Source of the DNA: Paenibacillus ihumii
Lineage (GTDB): Bacteria > Bacillota > Bacilli > Paenibacillales > Paenibacillaceae
Assembly (NCBI RefSeq): GCF_001403875.1
Contig: NZ_LN884299.1
Coordinates: 1,426,117 to 1,490,116, forward strand
Direction: 5' to 3'
Length of the DNA: 64,000 nucleotides
Part shown: positions 24,939 to 34,066 of the stretch, piece after piece
Layout: every line of letters starts with the position of its first letter
Position numbering within the stretch: the first letter of the stretch is position 1
Notes under the pieces: model-generated
What the model saw: the letters and a program-made list of their open reading frames with translations, nothing else
What the model was told of the DNA's origin: nothing
Databases searched by the model: none
Translations under genes and position numbers: made by a program

Positions 24939-26048
24939 TCATACCAGATAGAACGAGACGCCGAGGATTGCATAGATCGCGAGCAATAGCAGGCCTTCGT
25001 ACCAGTTCGTCTGTCCGTCCTGGGTAATCGATTTGGCGATGAAGACGGACACGCCGATGGCTGCAAGCTCGATGACGGTGAATACGATATCCATCGGACG
25101 TCCGAAGAGATGACTAACGAAGATCAGAACGGGGGCGACGAATAACGCGATTTGCAGGCTGCTGCCTACGGCGATTTCCACGGATGCGCCGATTTTGTTC
25201 TTCATAGCGAGCAGAATGGCCGCGCTGTGCTCGGCCGCGTTCCCGACGATCGCAACGACGAAGGCCCCGACGAAGATTTCGCTCAGTCCGAAGCGTGTCG
25301 TGAACGTGTCCAGCGTGCCTACGAGCCATTCGCTGACGAAAGCGACCATGACGGTAGCAAGGACAAGATAGACGATAGATTTGCCTTTAGACCATGCAGG
25401 CTGATCCTCAGGCGAGTCTTCCGTATGATCCAGAGCCTCGCTAACCCCGCCCGTAGACATCTCCTTGCCGACCTCCGTTACATCGGCCAAATAATCCTTA
25501 TGCGTAATCATGGAGAAGATGAGCCACAGCAAATAGGAAACGATGAGAATCCCGGCGACGACGAGGCTTAGCGTGGTACGGTCCTCCTCATGGAGGACAT
25601 GCGTCTGCAGAAAGATGGCCGGCACGAACAGAGCGATGATGGCGACGATCATCAGCGAGCCGTTCATCCCTGCCAGCGATACGTTATACCGCTGTATTTT
25701 ATGCTTCAAGCCCCCGGCGAACAGGCTCAAGCCAAGAACGAGCAGCAGGTTGCCGATGATGGAACCGGTAATGCTCGCTTTTACCATGTCGAATAATCCT
25801 TCGCGAACGAGCAAAATGCCGATAATCAGCTCTGCAGCATTGCCGAAGGTCGCGTTGAGGAATCCCCCCAGGCGCTGCCCGGCGTAGTGGGCTACATTCT
25901 CCGTCGCCTTGCCGAGAAAACCGGCAACAAAAATGACGGCAATCGCGGAAATAGCGAACTGCCAGGTGGCCGGCCAGTGCATGTAATGTCCTGCGGCGCT
26001 TAAAACAAAAAAGATGATCAACAGGCTTGGCGATAAATACCTTCGCAT
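24939..26048 (-). CDS. Calcium/proton exchanger (CaCA family, Cax type)
   Basis: This 369-residue integral membrane antiporter exports Ca2+ in exchange for H+. About 11 hydrophobic segments are visible. The two alpha-repeat motifs of the family appear as NATFGNAAELIIGI in the first half and VGNAAEHSAAILLAMKNKIG in the second. The start at 26048 is preferred to 26096 because GAGGTG stands just upstream, giving the N-terminus MRRYLSP. The gene is divergent from the Asp23 gene and ends at the shared terminator at 24849-24888. The closest named homologue is likely Bacillus YfkE. Confidence 0.93.
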   Translation of the reverse strand: MRRYLSPSLLIIFFVLSAAGHYMHWPATWQFAISAIAVIFVAGFLGKATENVAHYAGQRLGGFLNATFGNAAELIIGILLVREGLFDMVKASITGSIIGNLLLVLGLSLFAGGLKHKIQRYNVSLAGMNGSLMIVAIIALFVPAIFLQTHVLHEEDRTTLSLVVAGILIVSYLLWLIFSMITHKDYLADVTEVGKEMSTGGVSEALDHTEDSPEDQPAWSKGKSIVYLVLATVMVAFVSEWLVGTLDTFTTRFGLSEIFVGAFVVAIVGNAAEHSAAILLAMKNKIGASVEIAVGSSLQIALFVAPVLIFVSHLFGRPMDIVFTVIELAAIGVSVFIAKSITQDGQTNWYEGLLLLAIYAILGVSFYLV

Positions 26049-26200
26049 GGTGGCACCTCGGCTTTGCATTAAATATGTCAAATTCAATATAACCAATTTG
26101 GATAAAATAAAAACGATGACAAAAAAGAAAACTCCCTATTTGCTTTACCCGAGCGGAGGAATTACAATAAATAATAATGAGGTTGAAGGAGGAATTGACC

Positions 26201-26563
26201 ATGACCGAACAATTACAGTTAGATAATGGGCTTATTCGAATTTCAGATGACGTCGTTGCAAAAATCGCCGGGATGGCAGCACTGGAAACGCCGGGAATCG
26301 CGGCAATGTCAGGCGGGCTGTCAGAAGGATGGGCGAAGCGGTTAAGCGGCAAGAACGTGCAAAAAGGCGTCACCGTAGAAGTCGGTCAGTTGGAAGCAGC
26401 AATTGATCTCCGTATTATCGTGCTGTACGAGACTCCGATTCACGAAGTATGTCGCATGCTGCAGCAGAATGTTCGCGAAGCTGTTGAAAGCATGACAGGA
26501 CTTAAAACCGTGGAAGTCAATGTAAAGGTTGAGGGCGTTGCATTCAAGGATGATGAGGCCTGA
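26201..26563 (+). CDS. Asp23/Gls24 family envelope-stress protein
   Basis: This 120-residue protein belongs to the Asp23/Gls24 family: GLIRISDDVVAKIAGMAALETPGIAAM at the N-terminus (in parts) and VTVEVGQLEAAIDLRIIVLYE in the middle. A C-terminal segment predicts amphipathic helix and strand (VREAVESMTGLKTVEVNVKVEGV). These proteins sit at the membrane and affect the cell envelope or stress response; YloU and YqhY are Bacillus members. The ATG at 26201 is preferred to 26177 because GGAGG stands 8 bases before it. The gene is monocistronic, with the terminator at 26624-26649. Confidence 0.9.
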   Translation: MTEQLQLDNGLIRISDDVVAKIAGMAALETPGIAAMSGGLSEGWAKRLSGKNVQKGVTVEVGQLEAAIDLRIIVLYETPIHEVCRMLQQNVREAVESMTGLKTVEVNVKVEGVAFKDDEA

Positions 26564-26623
26564 TCCTGCAGCGCAACGGTACATAGATGGTTTAGCATTT
26601 TTGAACCGAGCCTGAATAAGAAA

Positions 26624-26654
26624 GAAGACTGCGGGATTCCGCAGTCTTCTTTTC
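26624..26654. terminator. Bidirectional terminator between the Asp23 and ftsW genes
   Basis: GAAGACTGCGG (26624-26634) pairs perfectly with CCGCAGTCTTC (26639-26649), with T-rich tails on both strands. Confidence 0.9.
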
Positions 26655-26666
26655 TTATTCTTCTAG

Positions 26667-27914
26667 TTACAATTGACGGCGTCTAGGGGAGCTCAGCTCG
26701 TATGACGCTTCCTTTACTACGACGGATTTGGTCCGCTCCTGCTTTGAAGGCAGAGAGGAGTCGCGCGAGATGCTGAGCACGATGCCCATCGCGCCCATCA
26801 TGACGAGCAGGGAGGAGCCGCCGTAGCTTATGAATGGCAGGGTAACGCCGGTAATCGGAATCGTGCGCGTTACGCCCCCGATGTTGACGAAGGCCTGAAT
26901 CGCGATGAGCCCCATAATACCTACGCCGGTCAGCAGGCCAAACGTACTTGAACAACGGAGGGAGACAAGCAGTCCCCTCCATATAAAATAGATATAGAAC
27001 AATAAGAAAATAATGCTGCCGATGAAACCAAATTCCTCACCAATGACCGAGAATATAAAATCATTGTAGGAGTTAGGCAGGTAATGCAGCTTTTGAATGC
27101 CCTGACCGAATCCGGCCCCTGTAATCCCGCCGTGTCCCAGCGCGGTCAGGGAGTGGATCAGATTGTACCCGGTATGCTGCGGATCCTCCCATGGATCAAT
27201 GAATGATTTGATCCGGCCGATCTTATAGTCGCCGCCTGACGATGCCGTTTCGCCCGGGCTGATCTTATCCCAGAGGGCATTCGCGCCCAGAACGATGCTG
27301 GCGCCAAGAATCAGCAGGGCGATCGATCCCAGGATATGCTTCAAATTCGCTCCGCCCGCAAATATGATCAGGCCTGCGGTAGCGACCAGGATCATACACG
27401 AGCCGAAATCGGGCTGCAGCATAATGAGGCCGGCTACAAAGCCGACGATGACCATCACGGGAATATAGCCTGTTCTCAGATCCCGAAAGCGATCCCCTTT
27501 TTTGGAGATCAGCGCAGCCAGATACAGGATCGTGGCTATCTTCGCCAGCTCCGTAGGTTGAACGCCGAGACCGAAGATCATGAACCAGCTTTTTGCCCCA
27601 AAGATGTCATCAGCCAAGATGGGAACAAGGATAAGCATAATAATAGTCACAATAAAAATAGGAACAAAAAGCTTCTTGAACTTGTTATAAGGAATGTTCA
27701 TCGTAATGAACATGAGGATAAGTCCTGCTCCTCCGAAGATCACTTGACGTTTTGTAAAGTACATCAAATCATAACCAAATTTTTCACTTACCAAAGTAAT
27801 GCTGGAGCTGGAACTGAACACCATGACAATCCCGAAGCCAACCAATAGCAGGGTGAGAATAAGCAGTTGAAAATCGGGAGCTCCGCGTTTGGGCTCTGAT
27901 TTGCTGTCTCTCAT
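26667..27914 (-). CDS. ftsW: SEDS-family cell-wall polymerase FtsW (septum)
   Basis: This 415-residue multi-pass membrane protein is a SEDS glycosyltransferase that polymerises lipid II together with a class B PBP at the division septum. About 10 transmembrane helices are visible. Signature segments: LPNSYNDFIFSVIGEEFGFIGS and PITGVTLPFISYGGSSLL near the C-terminus. It follows yugN by 10 bases on the same strand, so they form an operon. ylaN is nearby, as in Bacillus ylaN-ftsW. SpoVE and RodA are close relatives; the ylaN neighbourhood supports FtsW. Confidence 0.88.
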   Translation of the reverse strand: MRDSKSEPKRGAPDFQLLILTLLLVGFGIVMVFSSSSSITLVSEKFGYDLMYFTKRQVIFGGAGLILMFITMNIPYNKFKKLFVPIFIVTIIMLILVPILADDIFGAKSWFMIFGLGVQPTELAKIATILYLAALISKKGDRFRDLRTGYIPVMVIVGFVAGLIMLQPDFGSCMILVATAGLIIFAGGANLKHILGSIALLILGASIVLGANALWDKISPGETASSGGDYKIGRIKSFIDPWEDPQHTGYNLIHSLTALGHGGITGAGFGQGIQKLHYLPNSYNDFIFSVIGEEFGFIGSIIFLLFYIYFIWRGLLVSLRCSSTFGLLTGVGIMGLIAIQAFVNIGGVTRTIPITGVTLPFISYGGSSLLVMMGAMGIVLSISRDSSLPSKQERTKSVVVKEASYELSSPRRRQL

Positions 27915-27924
27915 GCCAAGATCC

Positions 27925-28266
27925 TTACGCTTCTAGGAGCTGCTTCAGTTCGGATAGCTTTAGGTTGGCTGTTTTTAGCACGAAGGCCGGAATTTCGGAT
28001 TCATATTCCAGTCCGTGCGGGAATGTAGCCCGTCCGATATAGACGGCTTCAATTTCCAGAACCGTGTCAGGACGCTCCAATTTGCCCTCAACGGCACGCG
28101 TGTTGATACGAAGGAAATATTCGTTATCATTTGCTTCTATTTTGTAATCGTATGTAGCCCGGTAATATTCCCATTGCCAGCGAATAAACCCGACTTTTTC
28201 TGCGGATTCGTCCAGATAGGACAAGTCGCTCTTTAGACCGTTCAAACCGGTATTTTCGAGAATCAT
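27925..28266 (-). CDS. YugN-like family protein
   Basis: This 113-residue cytoplasmic protein resembles the YugN-like family: short N-terminal helix, YDYKIEANDNEYFLRIN, AVEGKLERPDTVLEIE and ATFPHGLEYE. No reaction is known for the family. AAGGAGG lies about 12 bases before the ATG, slightly long. It is the first gene of a probable two-gene operon with ftsW. Confidence 0.8.
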   Translation of the reverse strand: MILENTGLNGLKSDLSYLDESAEKVGFIRWQWEYYRATYDYKIEANDNEYFLRINTRAVEGKLERPDTVLEIEAVYIGRATFPHGLEYESEIPAFVLKTANLKLSELKQLLEA

Positions 28267-28384
28267 CGTGTAAAATGCCTCCTTAAAAGTTCTTCTCCCA
28301 TGATATTATGTTTCCACCGCTTGTGCAAGCATAGGAAACGCTTAAACTCGTGAAGGGACGCTGTTTATAGTGAATTCCCCCATA

Positions 28385-28412
28385 TTGAGGGCAATGATTT
28401 TTCTGTTACAAT
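28385..28412 (+). promoter_or_regulatory. Promoter for the M20 amidohydrolase gene
   Basis: TTGAGG (28385-28390), a 16-base spacer, then TACAAT (28407-28412), about 75 bases upstream of the gene. Confidence 0.5.
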
Positions 28413-28486
28413 AATACATATCGTTCGGCGGCGGACTTGCCGCACGTAATTTGATGCGTTATTGACGAAGAAGGAAGTGGAAGTCC

Positions 28487-29656
28487 ATGAGACAGGAAGC
28501 GCTTAAAGCGTTGTTTCCGGTAATGGTAGAGCGCAGACGGTATTTGCACCGCCACCCGGAGTTATCTTTCAAGGAACAGAAAACGGCGGCGTATGTCGCC
28601 GATGTGCTAGGGAAGCTCGGCATCGAGGCAGAGGCAGGCGTCGGCGGGAACGGGGTCGTTGGCACGATTCGGGGACATTTGCCAGGGAAGACGGTCGCCC
28701 TGCGCGCCGATATGGATGCGCTGCCGATTCAGGATGAGAAGACCTGTGAATATGCTTCACAGGTTCCCGGGGTGATGCATGCCTGCGGACATGACGGCCA
28801 TACCGCGACCCTGCTGGGCGTGGCCGAATACTTCAGCACCCGGAGGGAGACTCTGCGGGGCGAAATCCGGCTCATATTCCAGCCGGCGGAGGAGGTCTGT
28901 CCCGGAGGGGCGCTGTCCATGATTGAGGCTGGCGCGCTGGATGGAGTGGATGTTATCTATGGCGTGCATTTATGGACGCCGATTCCGGTGGGAACGGCAG
29001 CCAGCAGGCCCGGACCGCTGATGGCCTCGACCGACGAATTCTTCATCGAGCTGTCGGGCCGCGGCGGGCATGGCGGAATGCCTCATGCTGCGGTCGATAG
29101 CGTCGTCGCCGGGGCCGCGCTCGTGCTTCAGCTGCAGAGCGTCGTCAGTCGCTCGGTCAATCCGCTTGATCCGGCGGTCGTCACCATCGGCTCCATTCAC
29201 GGCGGCACGGCCCAGAACGTGATCGCTGATACCTGCCGGCTGGCCGGCACGGTTCGCTGCTTCCAGGAGGAGACCCGCCGCAAGATCCGCGAGCGGATCG
29301 AGCAATTGGCCGCGGGGACGGCGCATGCTTACGGAGCAGGAGTGACGATCGACTATATGACCGGCTACCCGAGCCTGGTGAACCATCAGGAGGAATATGA
29401 GAGGTTTCGGCAGACTGCGGAGAGAGAGGTCGGGCTGGCATGCGAGCTGTCCCCGCAGATCATGCCCGCTGAGGATTTCGCTTATTATTTGCAGCGCGTT
29501 CCCGGCTGCTTCATGCTGGTCGGCGCCGGCAACCCGCAAAAAAATGCGGTATACCCGCACCACCATCCCAAATTCGATATCGACGAAGAGGCCATGCTGC
29601 ATGCGGCAAGCCTTTTGATCGCCATGGCGGAAGCTTATCAGGAAGGTCGGCCTTAA
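28487..29656 (+). CDS. M20 family N-acyl-amino-acid amidohydrolase
   Basis: This 389-residue zinc metalloenzyme belongs to the M20D (aminoacylase/hippuricase) group, which removes acyl groups from N-acyl amino acids or related amides. Metal ligands are seen in MHACGHDGHTATLLG (about 97-111), FQPAEEVCPGG and a C-terminal HHHPKFDIDEEA. The N-terminus RRYLHRHPELSFKEQ is typical. The ATG at 28487 follows AAGGAAG. No sign of secretion. A CBS-domain gene follows after 84 bases. The acyl-donor specificity cannot be told; N-acetyl-diaminopimelate deacetylase is a relative. Confidence 0.92.
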   Translation: MRQEALKALFPVMVERRRYLHRHPELSFKEQKTAAYVADVLGKLGIEAEAGVGGNGVVGTIRGHLPGKTVALRADMDALPIQDEKTCEYASQVPGVMHACGHDGHTATLLGVAEYFSTRRETLRGEIRLIFQPAEEVCPGGALSMIEAGALDGVDVIYGVHLWTPIPVGTAASRPGPLMASTDEFFIELSGRGGHGGMPHAAVDSVVAGAALVLQLQSVVSRSVNPLDPAVVTIGSIHGGTAQNVIADTCRLAGTVRCFQEETRRKIRERIEQLAAGTAHAYGAGVTIDYMTGYPSLVNHQEEYERFRQTAEREVGLACELSPQIMPAEDFAYYLQRVPGCFMLVGAGNPQKNAVYPHHHPKFDIDEEAMLHAASLLIAMAEAYQEGRP

Positions 29657-29740
29657 ATCTATAGGCCGGCTGGATTCATTTAAAGGCCATGCATAATATC
29701 GCCCCCTCCTAGGAAATCTAGATTATGGAGGGATGGCATA

Positions 29741-30163
29741 ATGAGAAAAGTAAAGGATATCATGACAGATCAAGTGGTTACCGTATCGCCTAAAGACAAT
29801 ATTTATGAGGTTGCGGTAAAAATGAAGGATCATGACACGGGCTTCATGCCCGTCGTCGAAGACGGAGATCGCCTGATCGGCGTCATTACTGACCGGGATC
29901 TCGTTATTCGCGGAATTGCCGAGAAGCACCCCGGCTCGACGGCTGTAGAGGCTGTAATGACGAAGGGAATTCGTGCTGCTTCGCCGGACACCCCTGTTGA
30001 CGATGCAGCGGATATGATGGCTGACCAGCAAATTCGCCGCCTGCCGGTAACCGAGGGAGAACGTCTGATCGGCGTTGTATCGATCGGCGATCTGGCTGTA
30101 CGCAACAATTTTGCGGACGAAGCCGGCGATGCGCTGAGCGATATTTCCCATCAAGTCCACTAA
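29741..30163 (+). CDS. CBS-domain pair protein
   Basis: This 140-residue protein consists of two CBS domains (about 5-60 and 68-125) and nothing else. Typical segments are VKDIMTDQVVTVSPKDNIYEVAVKM, GVITDRDLVIRGIAE and RRLPVTEGERLIGVVSIGDLAV, read in parts. CBS pairs bind adenine nucleotides and regulate partners. GGAGGG precedes the ATG. It resembles Bacillus YhcV-type stand-alone CBS proteins. It is not AcuB, which also has an ACT domain. Two hairpins follow it. Confidence 0.9.
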   Translation: MRKVKDIMTDQVVTVSPKDNIYEVAVKMKDHDTGFMPVVEDGDRLIGVITDRDLVIRGIAEKHPGSTAVEAVMTKGIRAASPDTPVDDAADMMADQQIRRLPVTEGERLIGVVSIGDLAVRNNFADEAGDALSDISHQVH

Positions 30164-30178
30164 TTCCGATTCTGTCTG

Positions 30179-30216
30179 GGCTGTTCGTTCGTGAATGATT
30201 CACAGGACGAGCAGCC
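30179..30216 (+). other. Nested hairpin downstream of the CBS gene
   Basis: GGCTGTTCGT (30179-30188) pairs with ACGAGCAGCC (30207-30216) with one wobble, and an inner GTGAAT/ATTCAC (30191-30203) extends it. No T run follows. It may be part of a termination region or a leader of the helicase transcript. Confidence 0.5.
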
Positions 30217-30237
30217 TTGCATAAGAGACAGCCCAAG

Positions 30238-30274
30238 AGAAGAAGTTCGCAATGCTTGCGGGCTTCTTCTTTTC
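30238..30274 (+). terminator. Terminator between the CBS gene and the XPB helicase gene
   Basis: AGAAGAAG (30238-30245) pairs with CTTCTTCT (30263-30270), with an inner CGCAA/TTGCG stem, then T's. It overlaps the 5' part of the longest helicase frame, which supports the later start at 30342. Confidence 0.65.
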
Positions 30275-30341
30275 CATACTCCCATTTTCGAAGGAGCGCC
30301 TGCCCGGGAAGGGCGCAGCATTCAGGAAGGAGGATTACAGG

Positions 30342-32078
30342 ATGAACGGGACAGGAGCGTGCATCATACAGCGTGATTTTACGGTTCTGCTGGAGAAGGA
30401 GCATCCGGATTTCGAAGAAGCCAAAATGCAGCTGGCCCAATTTGCGGAGCTCATCAAGAGTCCGGCCCTGTTTCATACCTATCGGATTACGCCGCTATCC
30501 CTATGGAATGCGGCGGCGGCAGGCAGGACGGCGGACGATGTCGCGGCGATGCTGTGCAGCCTGGCAAGGTGGGAGGTGCCCGGCAGCGTGCTGTCGGATA
30601 TCCGTACCTGGATGTCGCGCTACGGCTCCCTGGCATTGGTGCGGACGGACGACGAGTCAGGCATGCTCTGGCTCGAGCAGCGCGGCGACTCGTCTCCCGA
30701 GCTGTTGGAGCAGCTTGTGAATGAATCTGCTCTGAAGCCCTTCAGGCTGGAGCGGGACGGGAGTCTTCGTCTGCGTTTTCCGGCCGTGTTCCGCGGCTTG
30801 CTGAAGCAGGAGGCTGCCCGCCTCGGTTATCCTGTTATCGATGAGGCGGGTTACCATCGCGGGCATACCTTGCCGCTCGCTTTAAGGACGAAGCTCGATG
30901 ATGGACGGCCTTTTGCACTGCGGGATTATCAGGCCAAAGGGATCGATGCTTTTGCCGGCATCGCCCAGGCAGGGCGCGGAGGCAGCGGGGTTATCGTGCT
31001 TCCCTGCGGGGCAGGCAAGACGGTAGTTGGCCTCGGTGCGCTCGAGCGCCTGCAGTGCGAGACACTTATTCTGACCTCGAACGTTACCTCAGTGCGTCAA
31101 TGGATCACGGAAATATGCCAGAAGACGACGCTGACGCCCGATGAGGTCGGGGAATACTCCGGGGACAGGAAGCAGGTCCGTCCGGTCACCGTTTCTACGT
31201 ATCAGATTTTGACCCACCGCAGCAAAAAAGATGACGGCTTCCCGCATATGCGCTTGTTTAACGAAAGGGACTGGGGGCTGATCATTTACGACGAGGTGCA
31301 CCTCCTTCCGGCGCCGGTATTCCGGGCTACGGCGGATATTCAGGCGACCCGCCGGCTTGGCTTGACAGCCACCCTCGTCCGGGAGGACGGCTGCGAGCGG
31401 GACGTGTTCTCGCTGATCGGGCCGAAGCTCTATGAGCTGCCTTGGCGGGAGCTGGAGGCGGCTGGCCATATCGCCAAGGTCGAATGCCATGAAATCCAGG
31501 TCGCAATGCCCCCTTCCTTGAGAGAGAAGCACGAGGCCGCCCAGGGGCGAGACAAGTTCCGTATCGCCGCGGAGAATCCCGGGAAGATCGCCTGGCTGGA
31601 GCGGCTGCTCCGTCAGCATGAAGGCAGGCAGATCATCGTGATCGGCCAATATTTGCGCCAGCTGGCCCAGGCCGCGAGCATCCTGCGGGCGCCGCTCATA
31701 ACCGGAAGCACCCCGCAGGAGGAGCGGGTTCGGTTGTTCCAGGCTTTCCGCGAGCGGCGGATCAACGTACTCGTCGTTTCTAAGGTCGCCAACTTTGCCG
31801 TGGATCTCCCGGATGCTTCCGTCGCCATCCAAATCTCGGGCAGCTTCGGCTCCAGGCAGGAGGAAGCTCAGCGGCTCGGCCGGATACTGCGCCCGAAGGC
31901 TGCGGGGGATATCGCTTATTTCTACAGCTTGGTCTCCGCGGACAGCAGGGAGCAGCATTTCGCCCTGCGCCGTCAGCTATTTCTCGTGGAGCAGGGCTAT
32001 GAGTACAACATCCTCCGTGACGGCGCCTTAAGCCCGAATGTGATTTCCCAAGGGGAGGTTCCTTCAAATTGGATTTGA
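30342..32078 (+). CDS. XPB/ERCC3-type superfamily 2 DNA helicase
   Basis: This 578-residue helicase resembles eukaryotic and archaeal XPB. Walker A is LPCGAGKT at 220-227, the DEAH-box reads DEVH at 317-320, and LTATLVRED (341-349) contains the RED motif typical of XPB. Motif VI is QRLGRILRPK near the C-terminus. Residues 1-170 hold an XPB N-terminal-like domain. AAGGAGG before 30342 favours this start over 30252. The last codons overlap the next gene by 10 bases, so the pair is coupled. XPB in eukaryotes opens DNA in repair and transcription; in bacteria its job is unclear. Confidence 0.9.
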   Translation: MNGTGACIIQRDFTVLLEKEHPDFEEAKMQLAQFAELIKSPALFHTYRITPLSLWNAAAAGRTADDVAAMLCSLARWEVPGSVLSDIRTWMSRYGSLALVRTDDESGMLWLEQRGDSSPELLEQLVNESALKPFRLERDGSLRLRFPAVFRGLLKQEAARLGYPVIDEAGYHRGHTLPLALRTKLDDGRPFALRDYQAKGIDAFAGIAQAGRGGSGVIVLPCGAGKTVVGLGALERLQCETLILTSNVTSVRQWITEICQKTTLTPDEVGEYSGDRKQVRPVTVSTYQILTHRSKKDDGFPHMRLFNERDWGLIIYDEVHLLPAPVFRATADIQATRRLGLTATLVREDGCERDVFSLIGPKLYELPWRELEAAGHIAKVECHEIQVAMPPSLREKHEAAQGRDKFRIAAENPGKIAWLERLLRQHEGRQIIVIGQYLRQLAQAASILRAPLITGSTPQEERVRLFQAFRERRINVLVVSKVANFAVDLPDASVAIQISGSFGSRQEEAQRLGRILRPKAAGDIAYFYSLVSADSREQHFALRRQLFLVEQGYEYNILRDGALSPNVISQGEVPSNWI

Positions 32079-33934
32079 ATTCGGATGCAAGAGACGATTT
32101 CAACTATTTCCGGCCGCTGCAGGAGAAGGAGGCAATAGCGACAAGCACCAGCCAACGTGGTGTCAGCCTGTCGATGCTGGGGGAGCTGCCGCAGCCCGCT
32201 CAAGCAGCGCTGGGCTTGATCCTCCGCCGCTTTGCGGGGCTGTCCTTCAAGCTGGAGCATTTGGCCAAAGCTGCGGAGGGGCGAAGGACTGCGGCCGCTT
32301 TGCGCGCGGCCGTTCCGGCTTTGCTGCGTCACGGATATCTGGTAACGGCTTGCAATGCATGGGGCGAGCGTCTGTTTTTTATTTCCGAAGAGCTGCTTGG
32401 TGCCCTTCAGGAGTTATGGATAACGCCGCGCCTCACGCCAATTGACGGCAGACAGGTCAAGCTCGTGAAGGAGGCCAGGCGGGGGCTTGCCTGGGACTTG
32501 TTCCGCAGTCTGGTCTGGATTGCCCGCTGCGGTATGCCCGTTACGGCCAAAGGAACTATTCATCAAAGAGCGCTGGAGAAATTAAGCCGGCAAATAGCGC
32601 TTCAGCCCGGGGATGTGGCGGGATTGTCGCTGAAATATCCCGATGCCGGACCGCTTCCGTCCTCAATAGCAGTCGTGCTGGATCTGCTGCTGGATTTGGG
32701 GCTGATCGTCCAGGCTCCCAAGGCCTGGCAGTTGAGCGTACCGGAGCTGTTCTTCTGGCTCAAGCGGGATTGGTGCGGAATGAATGCCGAGCTGTTTCGG
32801 CGAATTCGGCTGAAGTATGTTCCGGCCGAGGCCGGAATGCAGCATTTTGTCCATGCCTTGTCATCGCCTGGCATTGCGGAGGGCAAATGGTATTCGTTTG
32901 AAATGCTCCTTCGATGGCTTCAGCAGGAGCGTCTGCTTCGGGCAGACCTGAACGAAGCAGACTTAGGCTGGCTGTGGGGCTGGATGGAGGCTATGTGCGG
33001 CTTCGGCTGGGTCGAGCTTGGCCTTGCTGACGGCGGGATCCGGGCCTTCCGCTGGCTGGAGATGCCGAACCGGACGGAGGAAGAGCTGGCGGAAGGAATC
33101 GCCGCGCCCGCTGCTTCTTCGGGTCATTCCCGGCATTTATCGAGGTATGGCTTCTACGTTCAGCCGGATTTCGAAATCATGGTCCCCCCGGAGATCCCCT
33201 TCACTGTCCGCTGGGAGCTGGAGGCCTTTGCCGAGAGCGTTGCTGTGGACCGCATGTCTATTTACCGCATCACACGGGATAGCCTCGCTCTAGGCATCCA
33301 ACTCGGCGGTTCATGGAAGGAGATGCTTCTGTTTCTGCAGCAGTGTCCCTCAGGGGTTCCAGCGAATGTCGCCACCGCTATAGAGGAATGGGGGAGGCAG
33401 CTCGGCGGGCCGCAGGAAGGAAGACGCTTCCCTCGGCTGGATGCTTCCGAGCCTGTGAATAGTATGTTCATAGACAGCCATCCTTCAGCCGACGGCCGTT
33501 ATGCAGCGAAACACCCTGCGCTGGAAGCTGCGCGCGGCCGCCGCGGCTGGATATTTTGCGGGGAAGACAGGGCCGATTACCGTTTATCCGACGCTACGCC
33601 TGGGAAGGATGAACTGTTTCCCGGACTGGAGCAGGTTCCGGTTATGTGGCTGAAGACGGCAAGAGGCTACCATCCATCTACGGCCCGGCAAATCGTTAGC
33701 CAGGCCATCTGCTGGCAGACGATGCTCGCTCTGCGGATTGGGGGAGAAATGCTGGAGTATTTGCCGGTCGGCCTGGAAGAGAAGCAGGGCTTGCGGGAGG
33801 GGAGCGGCTGGCAGATCACGGGCAAGCTGTTCTCGCCCGGCCACCCCGAAGGCAGCGATACGGTGCTGGCGCCGGAGAATTGGGAGACCATGCGCCTGAT
33901 TCTTCCCGAAGCGGACATAGGGCACAAGGGATGA
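32069..33934 (+). CDS. Helicase-associated partner protein (Helicase_C_3-like domain)
   Basis: This 621-residue protein starts at TTG (32069), with GGGGAGG about 10 bases upstream, overlapping the end of the XPB gene. A region near 355-430 (FYVQPDFEIMVPPEIPFTVRWELEAFAESV, read in parts) matches the XPB/Ssl2-like helicase-associated domain, as do YRITRDSLALGI and VATAIEEWGRQ. The N-terminal half may hold winged-helix-like units. No catalytic motif is present. Overlapping reading frames and the shared domain type suggest it works in a complex with the helicase. The family is known in actinobacteria and Paenibacillaceae; its role is not established. Confidence 0.82.
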   Translation: MDLNSDARDDFNYFRPLQEKEAIATSTSQRGVSLSMLGELPQPAQAALGLILRRFAGLSFKLEHLAKAAEGRRTAAALRAAVPALLRHGYLVTACNAWGERLFFISEELLGALQELWITPRLTPIDGRQVKLVKEARRGLAWDLFRSLVWIARCGMPVTAKGTIHQRALEKLSRQIALQPGDVAGLSLKYPDAGPLPSSIAVVLDLLLDLGLIVQAPKAWQLSVPELFFWLKRDWCGMNAELFRRIRLKYVPAEAGMQHFVHALSSPGIAEGKWYSFEMLLRWLQQERLLRADLNEADLGWLWGWMEAMCGFGWVELGLADGGIRAFRWLEMPNRTEEELAEGIAAPAASSGHSRHLSRYGFYVQPDFEIMVPPEIPFTVRWELEAFAESVAVDRMSIYRITRDSLALGIQLGGSWKEMLLFLQQCPSGVPANVATAIEEWGRQLGGPQEGRRFPRLDASEPVNSMFIDSHPSADGRYAAKHPALEAARGRRGWIFCGEDRADYRLSDATPGKDELFPGLEQVPVMWLKTARGYHPSTARQIVSQAICWQTMLALRIGGEMLEYLPVGLEEKQGLREGSGWQITGKLFSPGHPEGSDTVLAPENWETMRLILPEADIGHKG

Positions 33935-34066
33935 GGGAGATGAGGAATCATGCGGAAACTCTTCTGCTCGGAAAGCGAATATGTTATTATAGGGGAGTCT
34001 ACTGAAAACCTTATTTTTGAATAATTATCGTGGTAGACCAATCTATATAGAATCGAGTTGAGATTC

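Noticed and set aside
30252..30341. N-terminal extension of the XPB helicase
   Set aside because: It runs through a terminator hairpin and lacks a ribosome site; 30342 has AAGGAGG.
31089..31958. 289-residue minus-strand frame
   Set aside because: Antisense to the XPB helicase motifs, which are well conserved; a shadow.
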